From Shewanella canadensis (GTDB lineage Bacteria > Pseudomonadota > Gammaproteobacteria > Enterobacterales > Shewanellaceae): DNA of 64,000 nt. The notes under the pieces are model-generated. The model was not told where the DNA came from, did no database searches, and was given only the letters and a program-made list of their open reading frames with translations. Location of the stretch: assembly GCF_003966225.1 (NCBI RefSeq), contig NZ_RXNU01000002.1, positions 124,001-188,000 of the forward strand, given 5' to 3'. The position numbers and the translations under genes are program-made. Below are positions 24,954 to 34,607 of this stretch, one piece after another (the first letter of the stretch is position 1; every line of letters begins with the position of its first letter).

Positions 24954-26576
24954 ATGTCTGAACTCAGTAACAAACAGATTGCAGAGCGGTTACAGCACCT
25001 TACGACCCTAAGTATTGCACTCAATGACATCAAAAATATCGAGGTCCTGCTGGAACGCATCTTACAGACGGCAAAAAATATCACCCATGCCGACGGAGGT
25101 ACTCTATACCGCGTCAGTGCGGATAAAAAATATCTGGAATTTGATATCCTTTTCAACGACTCTCTGGATCTTCACTTTGGCGGCACCCTGGAAAAGTCTG
25201 AACAGATGAGATCTATCCCGCTATCTCTGGACAACGGAGAGCCGAACTTAGAAGCCGTTGTCGCCTACGCCGCAAACCGCAAAGAGTCGGTCAATATCGA
25301 ACATGTGTACGATACGCCCCTGTTTAATTTTTTAGGGATGCGCAAATTCGATGAATTCTATGGTTATCACTGCCAGTCCCTGTTAACGGTTCCCATGCTG
25401 GATCATAACTCCGAGTTGGTCGGCGTATTGCAGCTGGTGAACTCCAAGGCACCTTTCTCCCATCAGGTTCAACCATTCTCAATGACGGACCAGGTGTTTA
25501 TCGAGGCACTCACCTCTCAGGCCGCGATTGCCATCACTAATCAAGAGCTCATATTACAGCTGGAGGATCTGCTCGAGTCTCTGGTGAATTTAATCAACAT
25601 CGGCATCGATGAAAAGTCACCGAATACCGGCAGACATTGTCAGCAGGTACCTAAGTTAACCATGATGCTGGCCGATGCTGCACAGAAGACAGATGAGGGA
25701 GCATTAAAAGATTTTTCCATGTCGATGAGTGAACGATATGAGCTCTGGTTAGCCGGTATGCTGCACGACTGCGGCAAGATAACGACACCGGTTCATGTCA
25801 TCGAAAAGGCGACTAAGTTACAGACTATCTTCGACCGTATTCACCTGATCGATGCCCGCTTCGAGATTCTCAGGCGGGACGTTGAAATTCACTATCTGAA
25901 AAAGCTGGCAGCCCAAGGAGCATCGGACCGATTATCCCGGGAGCTCAAATGTAAACTCGAACAATTTGAAGATGATCGCACCTTTCTGGCTTATGCCAAT
26001 ATCGGCTCTGAGCGTATGAAAGATGAAGATCTGCAGCGCGTCGCCTCCATCGCCAATTACACCTGGGTCGATCAACAGGGCAACACGCAAACGCTACTCA
26101 ATGAGGAGGAGGTTGAAAACCTGATGATCCCGGCCGGCACCCTGACCAATGAGGAACGAAAAATTATTAACAACCATATCTCACTCACCATACGTATGCT
26201 CGAAACCTTGCCCTGGCCGAAACACCTGCAGCATATCCCTGAATTTGCAGGTGGGCACCATGAGCGGATGGACGGAAAAGGCTACCCCAGAGGCCTGCGC
26301 GGTGAAGATATGTCGGTACAGGCAAGAATAATGGCAATCGCCGATATCTTTGAAGCCTTAACAGCCAAGGACCGCCCCTACAAGACAGGGAAGACGCTAT
26401 CTGAATCTTTGAGAATTCTGGGAAAATTTAGTCTCAATGGACACATTGACCCCGAGCTGTTCCATATTTTTGTAAAACAGAAAGTGTATCTCGAGTACGC
26501 CAATCAATTTATGGATAGTGCGCAAATTGATGAGGTCGATGAAACACAGATCCCCGGTTTCTTAAAGCCTCAATAA
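24954..26576 (+). CDS. GAF-domain HD-GYP cyclic-di-GMP phosphodiesterase
   Basis: This protein of about 540 residues has a GAF domain (about 20-190; ITHADGGTLYRVSADKK) and a C-terminal HD-GYP domain (about 215-520). MLHDCGKI supplies the HD pair, with HHERMDGKGYPRGL near residue 435 and MAIADIFEALTAKDRPYK as catalytic signatures. The HD-GYP family cleaves c-di-GMP to GMP. An additional 110-residue insert lies between the HD and GYP motifs. It has no membrane segment. Start ATG at 24954; the longer frame from 24894 lacks a ribosome site. It is the first gene of a four-gene operon, 9 nt from the cyclase gene. Confidence 0.93.
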   Translation: MSELSNKQIAERLQHLTTLSIALNDIKNIEVLLERILQTAKNITHADGGTLYRVSADKKYLEFDILFNDSLDLHFGGTLEKSEQMRSIPLSLDNGEPNLEAVVAYAANRKESVNIEHVYDTPLFNFLGMRKFDEFYGYHCQSLLTVPMLDHNSELVGVLQLVNSKAPFSHQVQPFSMTDQVFIEALTSQAAIAITNQELILQLEDLLESLVNLINIGIDEKSPNTGRHCQQVPKLTMMLADAAQKTDEGALKDFSMSMSERYELWLAGMLHDCGKITTPVHVIEKATKLQTIFDRIHLIDARFEILRRDVEIHYLKKLAAQGASDRLSRELKCKLEQFEDDRTFLAYANIGSERMKDEDLQRVASIANYTWVDQQGNTQTLLNEEEVENLMIPAGTLTNEERKIINNHISLTIRMLETLPWPKHLQHIPEFAGGHHERMDGKGYPRGLRGEDMSVQARIMAIADIFEALTAKDRPYKTGKTLSESLRILGKFSLNGHIDPELFHIFVKQKVYLEYANQFMDSAQIDEVDETQIPGFLKPQ

Positions 26577-26585
26577 GCAGAACAG

Positions 26586-28412
26586 ATGAAAAAGAGCAGC
26601 CACTTTCTCAACGCATTCAGCTTAGGCTTCCTGTTATTGGTACTCACCGAGGTGCTCTGGCTTAAGACGCTGGAGCCTCTGGAGTTTGGTCTTTCCGATT
26701 ATTTCGTCAAGATACATGCCCGAAGCGTGCAACCGGATCCTGATATCGTGATTGTTAATATCGATGATGCCAGCCTGGCCCGTATGGAGAATCAGGTGGG
26801 CAGCTGGTTCTGGCCTCGCTCGGTTCATGGTGAGATGGTCGAGGGGATCAGCAAGCAACAACCTAAGGCCATAGTATTCGATCTCTCTTTCGTCGAACGG
26901 GATCTCTATCGAGCAGAGAGTGACACCCTGTTCAATCAGGCTCTCGAGGGTAAGCAGAATATCTTTTTCGCCATGGTGCGACTTGACTCAGAGCAAGATA
27001 AGAATGGACCCGAACTTGCGCTTATCGCCGATAAAGTTGGCTTGATCAGAACCGAAAAGGCGATGCAAAATGCCAGAGCCGCGCTTATGCCACCGCTGGC
27101 GATCGATTCTAAATTCTGGCGTTTAGGCACCGTGAACTTTCTTAATGACAGAGATGGTGTGGGACGAAAATATGATGTTTATAGGGATCTTTACGGCTGG
27201 TTATTGCCCTCTCTGCCAGCCCGAGTCGTGAGTGATCTCGGCTACGAGCTTCCCATGGTCGAGCATATTACACTCTCATGGCGTGGCCCGAAAAATCCCT
27301 ATCGAAGGCTATCCTATGCCGATCTCTATGAAGACTTTAATCGGGAGATGCCCCTCAGAGACCTCAAGGAGTTAGCGAATAAAATTGTCATCATTGGCGC
27401 CGACGCCTCGGCGCTACATGATGTTAGAGTAACGCCAATCGATAGCCTCTATTCCGGCCTGGACATTCTCGCTACCGCCATAGATAACCTGAAGAACCAA
27501 AGCTATATGACGACACTACCGCTATGGAGTTACTTGCTGATATGTTTGGTCGCAATTATTGGCGTTTATGTTTGCTTCATGTTCAGGCTCAACGCTGTTC
27601 TCGTGGGACTCTCACTCTTGGGAGCAAGCGGTATAGCCCTGCTCACCAGCTACCTGTTACTTAGCTGGCAGGTCTTACTTCATATCTTAACGCCACTCTT
27701 ATTGATGTGGCTCTATTACTTCTCTCTATCGCTGCGGGAGTACCTTGTCGAGCTAAGAGCGAGGAAAAAAACGGTCGAGCTCTTTAGCCGATTCGTCGAC
27801 CCGGTTGTGGTGAAAGAGTTGGTCTCAAGCGAAGGCTTAAGCCGTGAAGGAGAGAGCCGACAGGTCTCTGTACTATTTTCAGATATTCGCGGCTTCACCA
27901 GCCTCTCTGAAGACCGTACACCACAGGAGGTAGTGAGCCTGTTAAACCGTTACTTTACCCTGCAGGTGGCCGTTGTATTTAAACATGGAGGCTCACTGGA
28001 TAAGTTTATCGGTGACTGCATCATGGCCTTCTGGGGCGCCCCTCTGGACGACCCACAGCACGCCATTCATGCGGTCAATGCCGCAATGGAGATGGCTGAG
28101 GTATTGCAACAATTCAAGGAGGAGCTGGGGGAACAAGATGCCAACTTTGATGTTGGCATCGGCATCCACTCGGGCCCCGCCGTGGTCGGCCTTATCGGCT
28201 CGGAACAACGTAAGGAATATACCGCCATCGGAGACACGGTAAATTTAGCCAGCAGAATCGAGGGGCTGACTAAAGGGGTCTCCCGAATTTTAGTGTCCGG
28301 TGACACCATGGATCTGTGCGCTGACCACTTTGACTTCAAGCCCTACGGCTTCTATAAGGTTAAGGGGCGGTCACAAGAAGTTGAACTTTTCGCACCGGTA
28401 AGGAAAACCTGA
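26586..28412 (+). CDS. CHASE2-domain class III adenylate cyclase
   Basis: This 608-residue membrane protein has an N-terminal signal anchor and a periplasmic CHASE2 sensor domain (about 30-305; PDIVIVNIDDASL, KAIVFDLSF). Three hydrophobic helices follow (about 315-385), then a cytoplasmic class III cyclase domain (about 415-600) with FSDIRGFT (430), GDCIMAFWGAP (476), GIHSGPAVVGLIG and IGDTVNLASRIE (547). The metal Asp pair is present. The Lys/Asp and Asn/Arg pattern (AIGDTVNLASR, KEYTAIG) fits adenylate rather than guanylate production. It is 9 nt after the HD-GYP gene and overlaps the next gene by one base (TGATG). Confidence 0.93.
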   Translation: MKKSSHFLNAFSLGFLLLVLTEVLWLKTLEPLEFGLSDYFVKIHARSVQPDPDIVIVNIDDASLARMENQVGSWFWPRSVHGEMVEGISKQQPKAIVFDLSFVERDLYRAESDTLFNQALEGKQNIFFAMVRLDSEQDKNGPELALIADKVGLIRTEKAMQNARAALMPPLAIDSKFWRLGTVNFLNDRDGVGRKYDVYRDLYGWLLPSLPARVVSDLGYELPMVEHITLSWRGPKNPYRRLSYADLYEDFNREMPLRDLKELANKIVIIGADASALHDVRVTPIDSLYSGLDILATAIDNLKNQSYMTTLPLWSYLLICLVAIIGVYVCFMFRLNAVLVGLSLLGASGIALLTSYLLLSWQVLLHILTPLLLMWLYYFSLSLREYLVELRARKKTVELFSRFVDPVVVKELVSSEGLSREGESRQVSVLFSDIRGFTSLSEDRTPQEVVSLLNRYFTLQVAVVFKHGGSLDKFIGDCIMAFWGAPLDDPQHAIHAVNAAMEMAEVLQQFKEELGEQDANFDVGIGIHSGPAVVGLIGSEQRKEYTAIGDTVNLASRIEGLTKGVSRILVSGDTMDLCADHFDFKPYGFYKVKGRSQEVELFAPVRKT

Positions 28413-28972
28413 TGAAACGATTTTTAGCGGCTCGAAAAGCAGTGTCACTCTGGCTAATACTGCCTTTATTCACAGTCGCGAGTCCCAGCCTTGGACAAGA
28501 TAAAGCAGAGCAGGAAAACGCGAGTCTGGTCCGGGAAACAGAGCTGAAACGCAAGCCATTCAGCGATGCAACCACGGCAACCACCCTACCCCAGTCGCTC
28601 AATATCCATGTGTTGTCACGGCAATCCAGTTGGTTGCAGATCCGGGCCCAAGAGCAGATCGGCTGGGTGAAGATGTTCAGTGTGCGTTTTACCGGTCATA
28701 CAGAGTCGACATCAGATTCTTTTGCCGGTACCAAAGAGTTATTCAACCTCATCACCACGGGGAGCAGTGGTAGCACGGTCACGACCGCTTCTCGCGGACT
28801 CGATGAGAACAAGTTTTCAGACCCCACTCCTAACCCGGATGCGTTTGCAACCATGCAAAGCCTGGCAGTATCTAAAACTGAAGCCCACTCCTTCGCCAAA
28901 GAGCAAAACCTTCGTGAACAGCAACAGGATTATCTACAGATCTCAACGTCAGGTTCCGGAGGTAAGTCATGA
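28412..28972 (+). CDS. Secreted SH3b-like protein of the signalling operon
   Basis: This 186-residue protein has a signal peptide (MKRFLAARKAVSLWLILPL...SLG, about 28 residues). A bacterial SH3-like segment follows (about 45-95; RKPFSDATTATTLPQSLNIHVL and QIGWVKMFSV). The rest is low-complexity, Ser/Thr/Gln-rich sequence ending in GSGGKS. Bacterial SH3 domains bind peptides or cell wall. The ATG overlaps the cyclase stop, and the stop overlaps the next ATG (ATGA), so all three are translationally coupled. The likely role is a periplasmic adaptor. Confidence 0.85.
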   Translation: MKRFLAARKAVSLWLILPLFTVASPSLGQDKAEQENASLVRETELKRKPFSDATTATTLPQSLNIHVLSRQSSWLQIRAQEQIGWVKMFSVRFTGHTESTSDSFAGTKELFNLITTGSSGSTVTTASRGLDENKFSDPTPNPDAFATMQSLAVSKTEAHSFAKEQNLREQQQDYLQISTSGSGGKS

Positions 28973-29841
28973 ATAAATTAACCACATCGATTTTACTCCT
29001 GAGCCTTGGCATCGCTTGCAGTGGCTGCGGGTCGAATCAGAGTTTTGTGTTTAATAATATCGATATAGGTAAGGGACTTTCGGCACTGGAGCATACCCAA
29101 GATGCCCTGACCGAGGTTGATGAAACTGCCGAAATTGCCCTGGGCCGGGAGATAGCCACCAATCTGCTTGGTGTCGCCCCCCTGCTTGAAAACCAAGAGG
29201 TGCAGCAATATGTCAACCGGGTCGGCCGCTGGGTCAGCATTCACTCCGATCGTCCGGAACTCCCCTGGAGCTTCGCCGTGCTCGATGACAACAGCATCAA
29301 TGCTTTCGCCACGCCCGGTGGCTACATAGTGCTCACCAAAGGCTTGTTGCTTACTCTCAACAATGAGGCAGAGCTGGCCGGGGTACTCGGTCATGAAATA
29401 TCTCATGTGCTGCGAAGGCACCATCTTAACGCACTAAAAAAAGCCAGTGGCATGAGTGCATTAACCGAGATAACCGATCTCATTTTAACGGCAAATGAGC
29501 AGAGTACCGAGTCACTAAAACTCATTACCGCAGGAACAGAACTCTATACCCGCGGATTAGATAAGGAAGATGAGTTTGAATCAGACCGTATGGGCATAGT
29601 GTTAGCCACCAGAGCCGGCTACGACCCTTATGGTCTGCCCGCCGCACTGCAGACTCTGGAGATGATAAATCCCAATGACGCGGGTATCGCCATGCTGTTT
29701 AAGACCCACCCATCACTGGATGAAAGACTCAGCCGATTAGATATAGCGATGGCCAGCGGATTCGAGCAGTATGAGAGTTTACCCTCAGCCAAAGAGCGAT
29801 TTACCCGCACTATGGCTGGTATCTTTTCGGGGGGTAAGTAA
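28969..29841 (+). CDS. M48-family metalloprotease lipoprotein
   Basis: This 290-residue lipoprotein (CSGCGS at the lipobox) belongs to the BepA/Oma1-like M48 family. The zinc site is HEISH (about residue 142) with the downstream ligand in DEFESDRMG (about 202). It has the family's NAFATPGGYIVLTKGLLLTL and HPSLDERLSRL segments. It acts in the periplasm, probably on outer-membrane proteins. It is the last gene of the operon with HD-GYP, cyclase and SH3b genes, overlapping the previous stop by 4 nt. Its tie to second messengers is not understood. Confidence 0.9.
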   Translation: MNKLTTSILLLSLGIACSGCGSNQSFVFNNIDIGKGLSALEHTQDALTEVDETAEIALGREIATNLLGVAPLLENQEVQQYVNRVGRWVSIHSDRPELPWSFAVLDDNSINAFATPGGYIVLTKGLLLTLNNEAELAGVLGHEISHVLRRHHLNALKKASGMSALTEITDLILTANEQSTESLKLITAGTELYTRGLDKEDEFESDRMGIVLATRAGYDPYGLPAALQTLEMINPNDAGIAMLFKTHPSLDERLSRLDIAMASGFEQYESLPSAKERFTRTMAGIFSGGK

Positions 29842-29895
29842 AATAAAAAGCTAAAAGTTTGAGCGGCTATCCTTCAGAGTTGATGAATAGCGGGG

Positions 29896-31008
29896 TTAGC
29901 CATTCACTTTAAATTGGTCTCGTCCGGCTTGCTTCGCACGATATAGCTGCTCATCTGCAGCAATGATTAATGCCTCAGAACTCATACCAGATTGCCACTG
30001 GCATACGCCTTGAGACATGGTTACCCGTGGGCTGACATCTGAACTTGGATGAGGGAGTGCCCTGGTTGCTAAAGCATCTCTAATCGCCTTGGCAACCTTG
30101 GCTGCGCCTTGAAGGTCGGTAGATGGAAGTACAATCACAAACTCTTCACCACCGTAGCGGCTCACCAGATCCCGAGGACGCTTAACCGTTTCTGTCAGTA
30201 CCTGAGCTACGGCAATGAGACACTCATCTCCGGCAGAGTGCCCGGCACTGTCATTGAAGCGTTTAAAAAAATCGATATCCATCATGATCAGGCTCAGCGG
30301 ATTATGATTTCTTTCTGCGGCTCTGATCTCCTGTTCCACTATGGTATCGAACTGTCGTCGATTACTCAGTTGTGTTAAGCCATCGATTAATGCCAGCCGT
30401 CTGAATTGTCTGACTAATTTCTTGTTTTCAACATCTCGACTTACCGCCTTGATAAACCAGGACTCCATAATTTTCTGTCCGGTCGATACGATAGCGACGA
30501 AACATAATAGTTTGGTAATAGGAAACAGGGGCGATTGCGGATAAGCATTTAACCTTATCGCGCAGACACTGACCATCAGGGGCACTGTTGCGATAATCAT
30601 TGCCTTCCTGTTGGGAAACAGCGCTATAGCCCAGGTCAGTATCAGGATGTCGAACATCGCTTCTATTGCAACGAGTGTTTCATCCATTCCATCTCTTAGT
30701 CCCCAGAAAACAAGCAGCCAAGTGAAATCAAATAGCAACAGAAAAATATAAAACTTATTCAAGTCTAATTGTTTAAAACCAGTCCTCTTGATGAGCAGGA
30801 AACGCATTCCAATGGTGAACAAAAGTGGAATAAACCAGGGAAGTGCCTGCCGTAATACTAAGAGCCCATCGGGTAAGAAATAGGAGTGGATAATGATCAC
30901 CGAGAGCAACAATATAGACATCTTCATTACCCAGCCTACGGAGTTGAGCAGGTATAGCTGCATCTCTTTTATCAATTGAGTTTCAAATGAGGGAACCCGG
31001 GACTTCAT
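29896..31008 (-). CDS. Membrane GGDEF diguanylate cyclase
   Basis: This 370-residue protein has six hydrophobic helices (about 25-185) and a C-terminal GGDEF domain (about 200-368) with DGLTQLSNRRQFD and RYGGEEFVIVLP. The active-site motif is GGEEF, compatible with c-di-GMP synthesis. No clear RxxD inhibitory site precedes GGEEF: the sequence reads VKRPRDLVSRYGG, and PRDL contains RD at a shifted spacing. The protein is convergent with the operon that ends in the M48 gene, so a synthase and a phosphodiesterase are close neighbours. Confidence 0.93.
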   Translation of the reverse strand: MKSRVPSFETQLIKEMQLYLLNSVGWVMKMSILLLSVIIIHSYFLPDGLLVLRQALPWFIPLLFTIGMRFLLIKRTGFKQLDLNKFYIFLLLFDFTWLLVFWGLRDGMDETLVAIEAMFDILILTWAIALFPNRKAMIIATVPLMVSVCAIRLNAYPQSPLFPITKLLCFVAIVSTGQKIMESWFIKAVSRDVENKKLVRQFRRLALIDGLTQLSNRRQFDTIVEQEIRAAERNHNPLSLIMMDIDFFKRFNDSAGHSAGDECLIAVAQVLTETVKRPRDLVSRYGGEEFVIVLPSTDLQGAAKVAKAIRDALATRALPHPSSDVSPRVTMSQGVCQWQSGMSSEALIIAADEQLYRAKQAGRDQFKVNG

Positions 31009-31289
31009 TCAGATGGTGACCAATGTTTATTCACGGTTAAATAAAGTATATATGACCAACAGATATTGACGAATAAAAGGAATCAGGAATCAAGGGGGCT
31101 ATAGAGTCGTGCGTTTGAGTTAATATTGCGACGGCTAAACGCGCCTACGCAACATCCCCCAGAGGATAGAGTTAAAGCAGAAATTAGGGATGACAACAGG
31201 CGAGCCAGCTAGGTATTAGCCGGCATGATAGGCATTAACAAAGTCTGAAAAAGTGGGTAAGCCGATCTCTTAATCTTAAGTAATCTGTA
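31009..31289. other. Intergenic spacer, no recognised feature
   Basis: No gene or hairpin that I can support is present in these 280 bases. Confidence 0.4.
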
Positions 31290-31856
31290 TCAGCTGGGTT
31301 CTAATATACCCGTTTCCATATCGCAGTTTCGAGCCTTCAATGCTTTATTAGACTTAGTGAGGAGTGCATTTTCAGCCTTAACTTCATCTAACTCCTCCCG
31401 GAGAGCCAGGAACTTTTTAATCACTAAATTTTTGTCAGCGTTCGCCTTTTGCTCTCTCTCTTTTGTGGTCGCAAGTTGGGTTTTAAGGTCGGTAATCATA
31501 GACAGTAACCTGTCGATATCTTCATTCTTTGCAAAACGTTGATCGCTGCCGACCTTCAGCTCGGCGATATCGTCTTCCTCTAACAGGGCATGAGTTTTAT
31601 TCTTCAAAAAATAATAGCCGAGTCGCGCCACATAAAAGAAACAGGTTATAGCCAGAACGATGAGGTAGTGATTATCCGCAACGGATGCCAGTGCCGCATT
31701 TGATCTTGTCAAAAGATCGCCGTTCGTGGTGAAGAAGCTGGTGAACAGTTGGTTATGCCATACAAACCAAATAACCAAATATGTGAGAATGAATCGGGGG
31801 GCAATCCTTTGATTTTCATTAAAATGAACGACTGCTTTTAATGCTTTAATAGACAT
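31290..31856 (-). CDS. Membrane-anchored coiled-coil protein, unknown function
   Basis: I do not recognise this 188-residue protein. It has two membrane segments (about 24-42 and 64-82). A cytoplasmic coiled coil spans about 108-178, with LLSMITDLKTQLATTKERE and LREELDEVKAENALLTKSN in heptad pattern. Start ATG at 31856 follows AAAGGAA at the proper distance. It might be a scaffold or tethering protein; function unknown. Confidence 0.72.
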   Translation of the reverse strand: MSIKALKAVVHFNENQRIAPRFILTYLVIWFVWHNQLFTSFFTTNGDLLTRSNAALASVADNHYLIVLAITCFFYVARLGYYFLKNKTHALLEEDDIAELKVGSDQRFAKNEDIDRLLSMITDLKTQLATTKEREQKANADKNLVIKKFLALREELDEVKAENALLTKSNKALKARNCDMETGILEPS

Positions 31857-31963
31857 AAAAATTCCTTTTTTTGGATAATGCCATTTTTAACCATGCCTTT
31901 CAAGAAAACCGACTTAACAATGGTTTACATAAGCATGTTTACTTACCCCATTTAATAAAAAAT

Positions 31964-31991
31964 CCACTCGCAAGCTCCCCGCGAGTGGATC
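31964..31991 (-). terminator. Orphan terminator-like hairpin
   Basis: CCACTCGC and GCGAGTGG form an 8-bp stem with a 9-nt loop. On the minus strand it is followed by TTTTTTATT, a good terminator tail. No gene of its own is visible between it and the next terminator upstream. Confidence 0.7.
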
Positions 31992-32098
31992 TCTTAAACT
32001 GTCACACAAAAACCAAACTAAATACTTTATAAGGCTTATCGGTGACTTAGGTTTTGAGCAGGTTCTGTGCAGCTTTAGTTCATTTTGAGTGGTAAATA

Positions 32099-32136
32099 TA
32101 AAAAGGCCTCTGCACACTACAGAAGCCTTTTTGTCT
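32099..32136. terminator. Terminator of the secreted hydrolase gene
   Basis: AAAAAGGC-CTCTG pairs with CAGAA-GCCTTTTT around a 7-nt loop, with A and T runs on both sides. It lies just past the gene that ends at 32190. Confidence 0.82.
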
Positions 32137-32189
32137 ATACTCGACAAGAAAGTAATAACTATAAGCAAAAGCTTTTACTGGTGGTCATC

Positions 32190-33899
32190 TTACTTACCAC
32201 AAGCTGATTGCGCAGCCGCCTGCATGATAGTCAAAAACTCCCACTGGTTTATCAACCCCTGCTTACGGAAGGTTTTAGCTTCCTTCGCCATTTTGGAGAC
32301 ATACTGACCATGATTCTTCCAGCTAGTATTCTCATCAGCCCCCTCACAGGGAACGAGTTGAGCAATACTGCAACCGCTGGCGTTCACTGTGGCGCCAAGC
32401 TGAGTGTAAAGACACAGATCTGAGTCATCATTGACCTCATCATTGTCGGCGTCGAGATCACACACATCACCCAGTTCATCACCGTCAAAGTTAGCTTGGT
32501 CGGTATTAGGGATAAGCGGGCAATTATCTGACTCATTGTCAATCCCATCACCATCCATATCCGGATCACAGATATCGCCTAAGGCATCGCCGTCGGTATT
32601 AACCTGTTCAGGGTTGAAGTCGAATGGACAGTTATCCTCGTTGTAATCAACAATATCTTCATCGATATCCAGGCTACCTCTCTCCAGTAGCAGGCTCCAG
32701 ATCCTGTAATCACTCCCCTCCAGGGCATTCAGGGGGTATTCGGGAACGCCAGCTCCATTCAGGCTACGATCGGAAATAAGAAGTGGTCCTGCATAACCTC
32801 CGGGCCTATGGTAAACACAACGTGGCCAGAGCACTGAGGTAAAGGTTGGGAGTGATTCAGGAACACATAGAAGCCCCAACCAGTATTCGCGCCAAAGCGT
32901 AGGCAGGAATGACTCCCTGCGCATAAGATCAGAGTAAAATGGAGCTGGAGCAAACACGGTATAGATAGAATCTAACCTTCCGGTAAAATAGCTCTCAAGT
33001 TCATCGATCCCTATGCTGCCGTCGCCATCTGTGTCAGTAACCCCATCATACCAACTCAAATTTCTCGCCGGATGCGACAGGTCATCATTAAACCTGACGT
33101 GTCCCCAGTCGGAAGAGCCCAATACCTCGGTCGCCACTATCTTAAGTACAGAAGAGACCACACGTATGGCTTCAACCTTTCCAACATCTTGAAGAGGGCG
33201 CGGCAGGCCTCGATGTCCGCCCATATAGATGTTACCCACCATAGTTTCGTGACTACCCGGAACCGTAAATACATCATAATGAGCCGCCGTTGGGGTGGGA
33301 AATACCGGGGCGAAGAACTGGGTACGCTCATCGACAGAATAGAAGCCCAAATACTCAACATCATCCGGAAGATTGAATACTTCCGAACCCATTCCTGCAT
33401 CTCCGGGAACCGGGTCGAAGTTCAATATGTTGATTTTTTTGATCTTACTCTTCAGGTCAGCGTGCTCCACCTCATTAGAGATTGTGTGGGCGAAATGCAG
33501 AGTCGAAGCCCCGCCTCGGCTGAATCCCACTAAATTAAGTATGATACAAGGGGTCAAATCACATGAATCTGACACCTCCTGAGGAAAATTATCGATCACC
33601 TCCTCCAGTTTCCCTTCAGCTTCTGAAAACTTACCGTCCCAATCAGGCAGTGCGGCTTCGAGCCATGCAAAGCCATCGAGGATTTTCTTATGATGATTGC
33701 CACCATGGATCTGCTGTTCATACAGGGTCGCAATCGTTTCCGGCTCAGAGAATGGATGAAAAAATTCGGTTTCATTCCAATAATCCTGAGTCATATTTGT
33801 ACCGGCGAAGTAGATGGTAACCACTTGCTCATCTGCTTGTGCATTAGCGACCAATGGGAGGCTCGCTAACAACATCGTAAGAATTAATATAAACCTCAT
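32190..33899 (-). CDS. Secreted alpha/beta-hydrolase-like protein with thrombospondin type 3 repeats
   Basis: This 569-residue protein has a signal peptide (MRFILILTMLLASLPLVANA). An alpha/beta-hydrolase-like domain follows (about 25-290), with the nucleophile elbow GFSRGGAS near residue 127, as in DUF2235-type hydrolases. A C-terminal tail of calcium-binding TSP3-type repeats (about 415-510) has units such as DNCPFDFNPEQVNTDGD and DNCPLIPNTDQANFDGD. A stretch with DTDGDGSIGIDELES resembles an EF hand. It is probably secreted or bound to the cell surface. RBS AGGAG precedes the ATG at 33899. The substrate is unknown. Confidence 0.8.
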   Translation of the reverse strand: MRFILILTMLLASLPLVANAQADEQVVTIYFAGTNMTQDYWNETEFFHPFSEPETIATLYEQQIHGGNHHKKILDGFAWLEAALPDWDGKFSEAEGKLEEVIDNFPQEVSDSCDLTPCIILNLVGFSRGGASTLHFAHTISNEVEHADLKSKIKKINILNFDPVPGDAGMGSEVFNLPDDVEYLGFYSVDERTQFFAPVFPTPTAAHYDVFTVPGSHETMVGNIYMGGHRGLPRPLQDVGKVEAIRVVSSVLKIVATEVLGSSDWGHVRFNDDLSHPARNLSWYDGVTDTDGDGSIGIDELESYFTGRLDSIYTVFAPAPFYSDLMRRESFLPTLWREYWLGLLCVPESLPTFTSVLWPRCVYHRPGGYAGPLLISDRSLNGAGVPEYPLNALEGSDYRIWSLLLERGSLDIDEDIVDYNEDNCPFDFNPEQVNTDGDALGDICDPDMDGDGIDNESDNCPLIPNTDQANFDGDELGDVCDLDADNDEVNDDSDLCLYTQLGATVNASGCSIAQLVPCEGADENTSWKNHGQYVSKMAKEAKTFRKQGLINQWEFLTIMQAAAQSACGK

Positions 33900-34607
33900 A
33901 ACTTACTCCTTTAAATTACTCCTTGCATTAGGTGTAAATCCCGAACTATTTTGTTCAACAATTCGTCTAAGAAGTATAGTTAACAACTGGCCTGACAAGT
34001 GTATTTAGAGGGCTAAACATTGATATAGAACATTAGAGGCGAACTTAGCCACACCCCTTGACACGAGTGACTTTCGGAATATTCAACCACTTAGAAACCA
34101 CGGTAATTTGCCATATAAAAACAAGGTGTTTTATATACATGAAAAGGTAAGGTAAAAATGTCTTTTCCGACACTCTTCCTCCGAAAAAGATGACTGCCGG
34201 GTTCGATAATCGACCAGCATGTTCGACCCGCACAAAATCGGCCCGCTCCTCATAAAAAACCATTGACCCACAAGATTATCTTAAGCAGATTAGAAAACCA
34301 GATAGCGGCCAACATATTCAAACCAGCAATTGATTTACATCAAACTTCACCCAAAAATCTATGTTCCCATAGCACTGAATGAGTTAAATTTTAATCAGGG
34401 TCAGATGCCATTCTCGCTGTACCCTGAGTTCTTTGTTGACGTTAGCTGGCTCTCTGCATGGGTCGCCTATTAGTTCACGTTAATGCCAATAATACGATAA
34501 ACGGATTTTTATAAAGCTTGCTTGCAAACTTGTAATTAACATCAGAGTTAGCTTTACTTATAAAGCGACAGCTCTGTTTATTAACTACCTAATTAAAAGG
34601 GGTTTTT
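33900..34607. other. Long intergenic region
   Basis: In 700 bases I found no convincing gene; a 72-codon minus-strand frame (34045-34263) lacks a ribosome site. The promoter of the DUF465 gene should lie near 34540-34600, where the sequence is AT-rich with AAAAGGGG as ribosome site. Confidence 0.4.

Noticed and set aside
31914..32168. 84-codon minus-strand frame
   Set aside because: It runs across two terminator hairpins and has no ribosome site.
34045..34263. 72-codon minus-strand frame
   Set aside because: No ribosome site or recognisable motif; coding character is weak.
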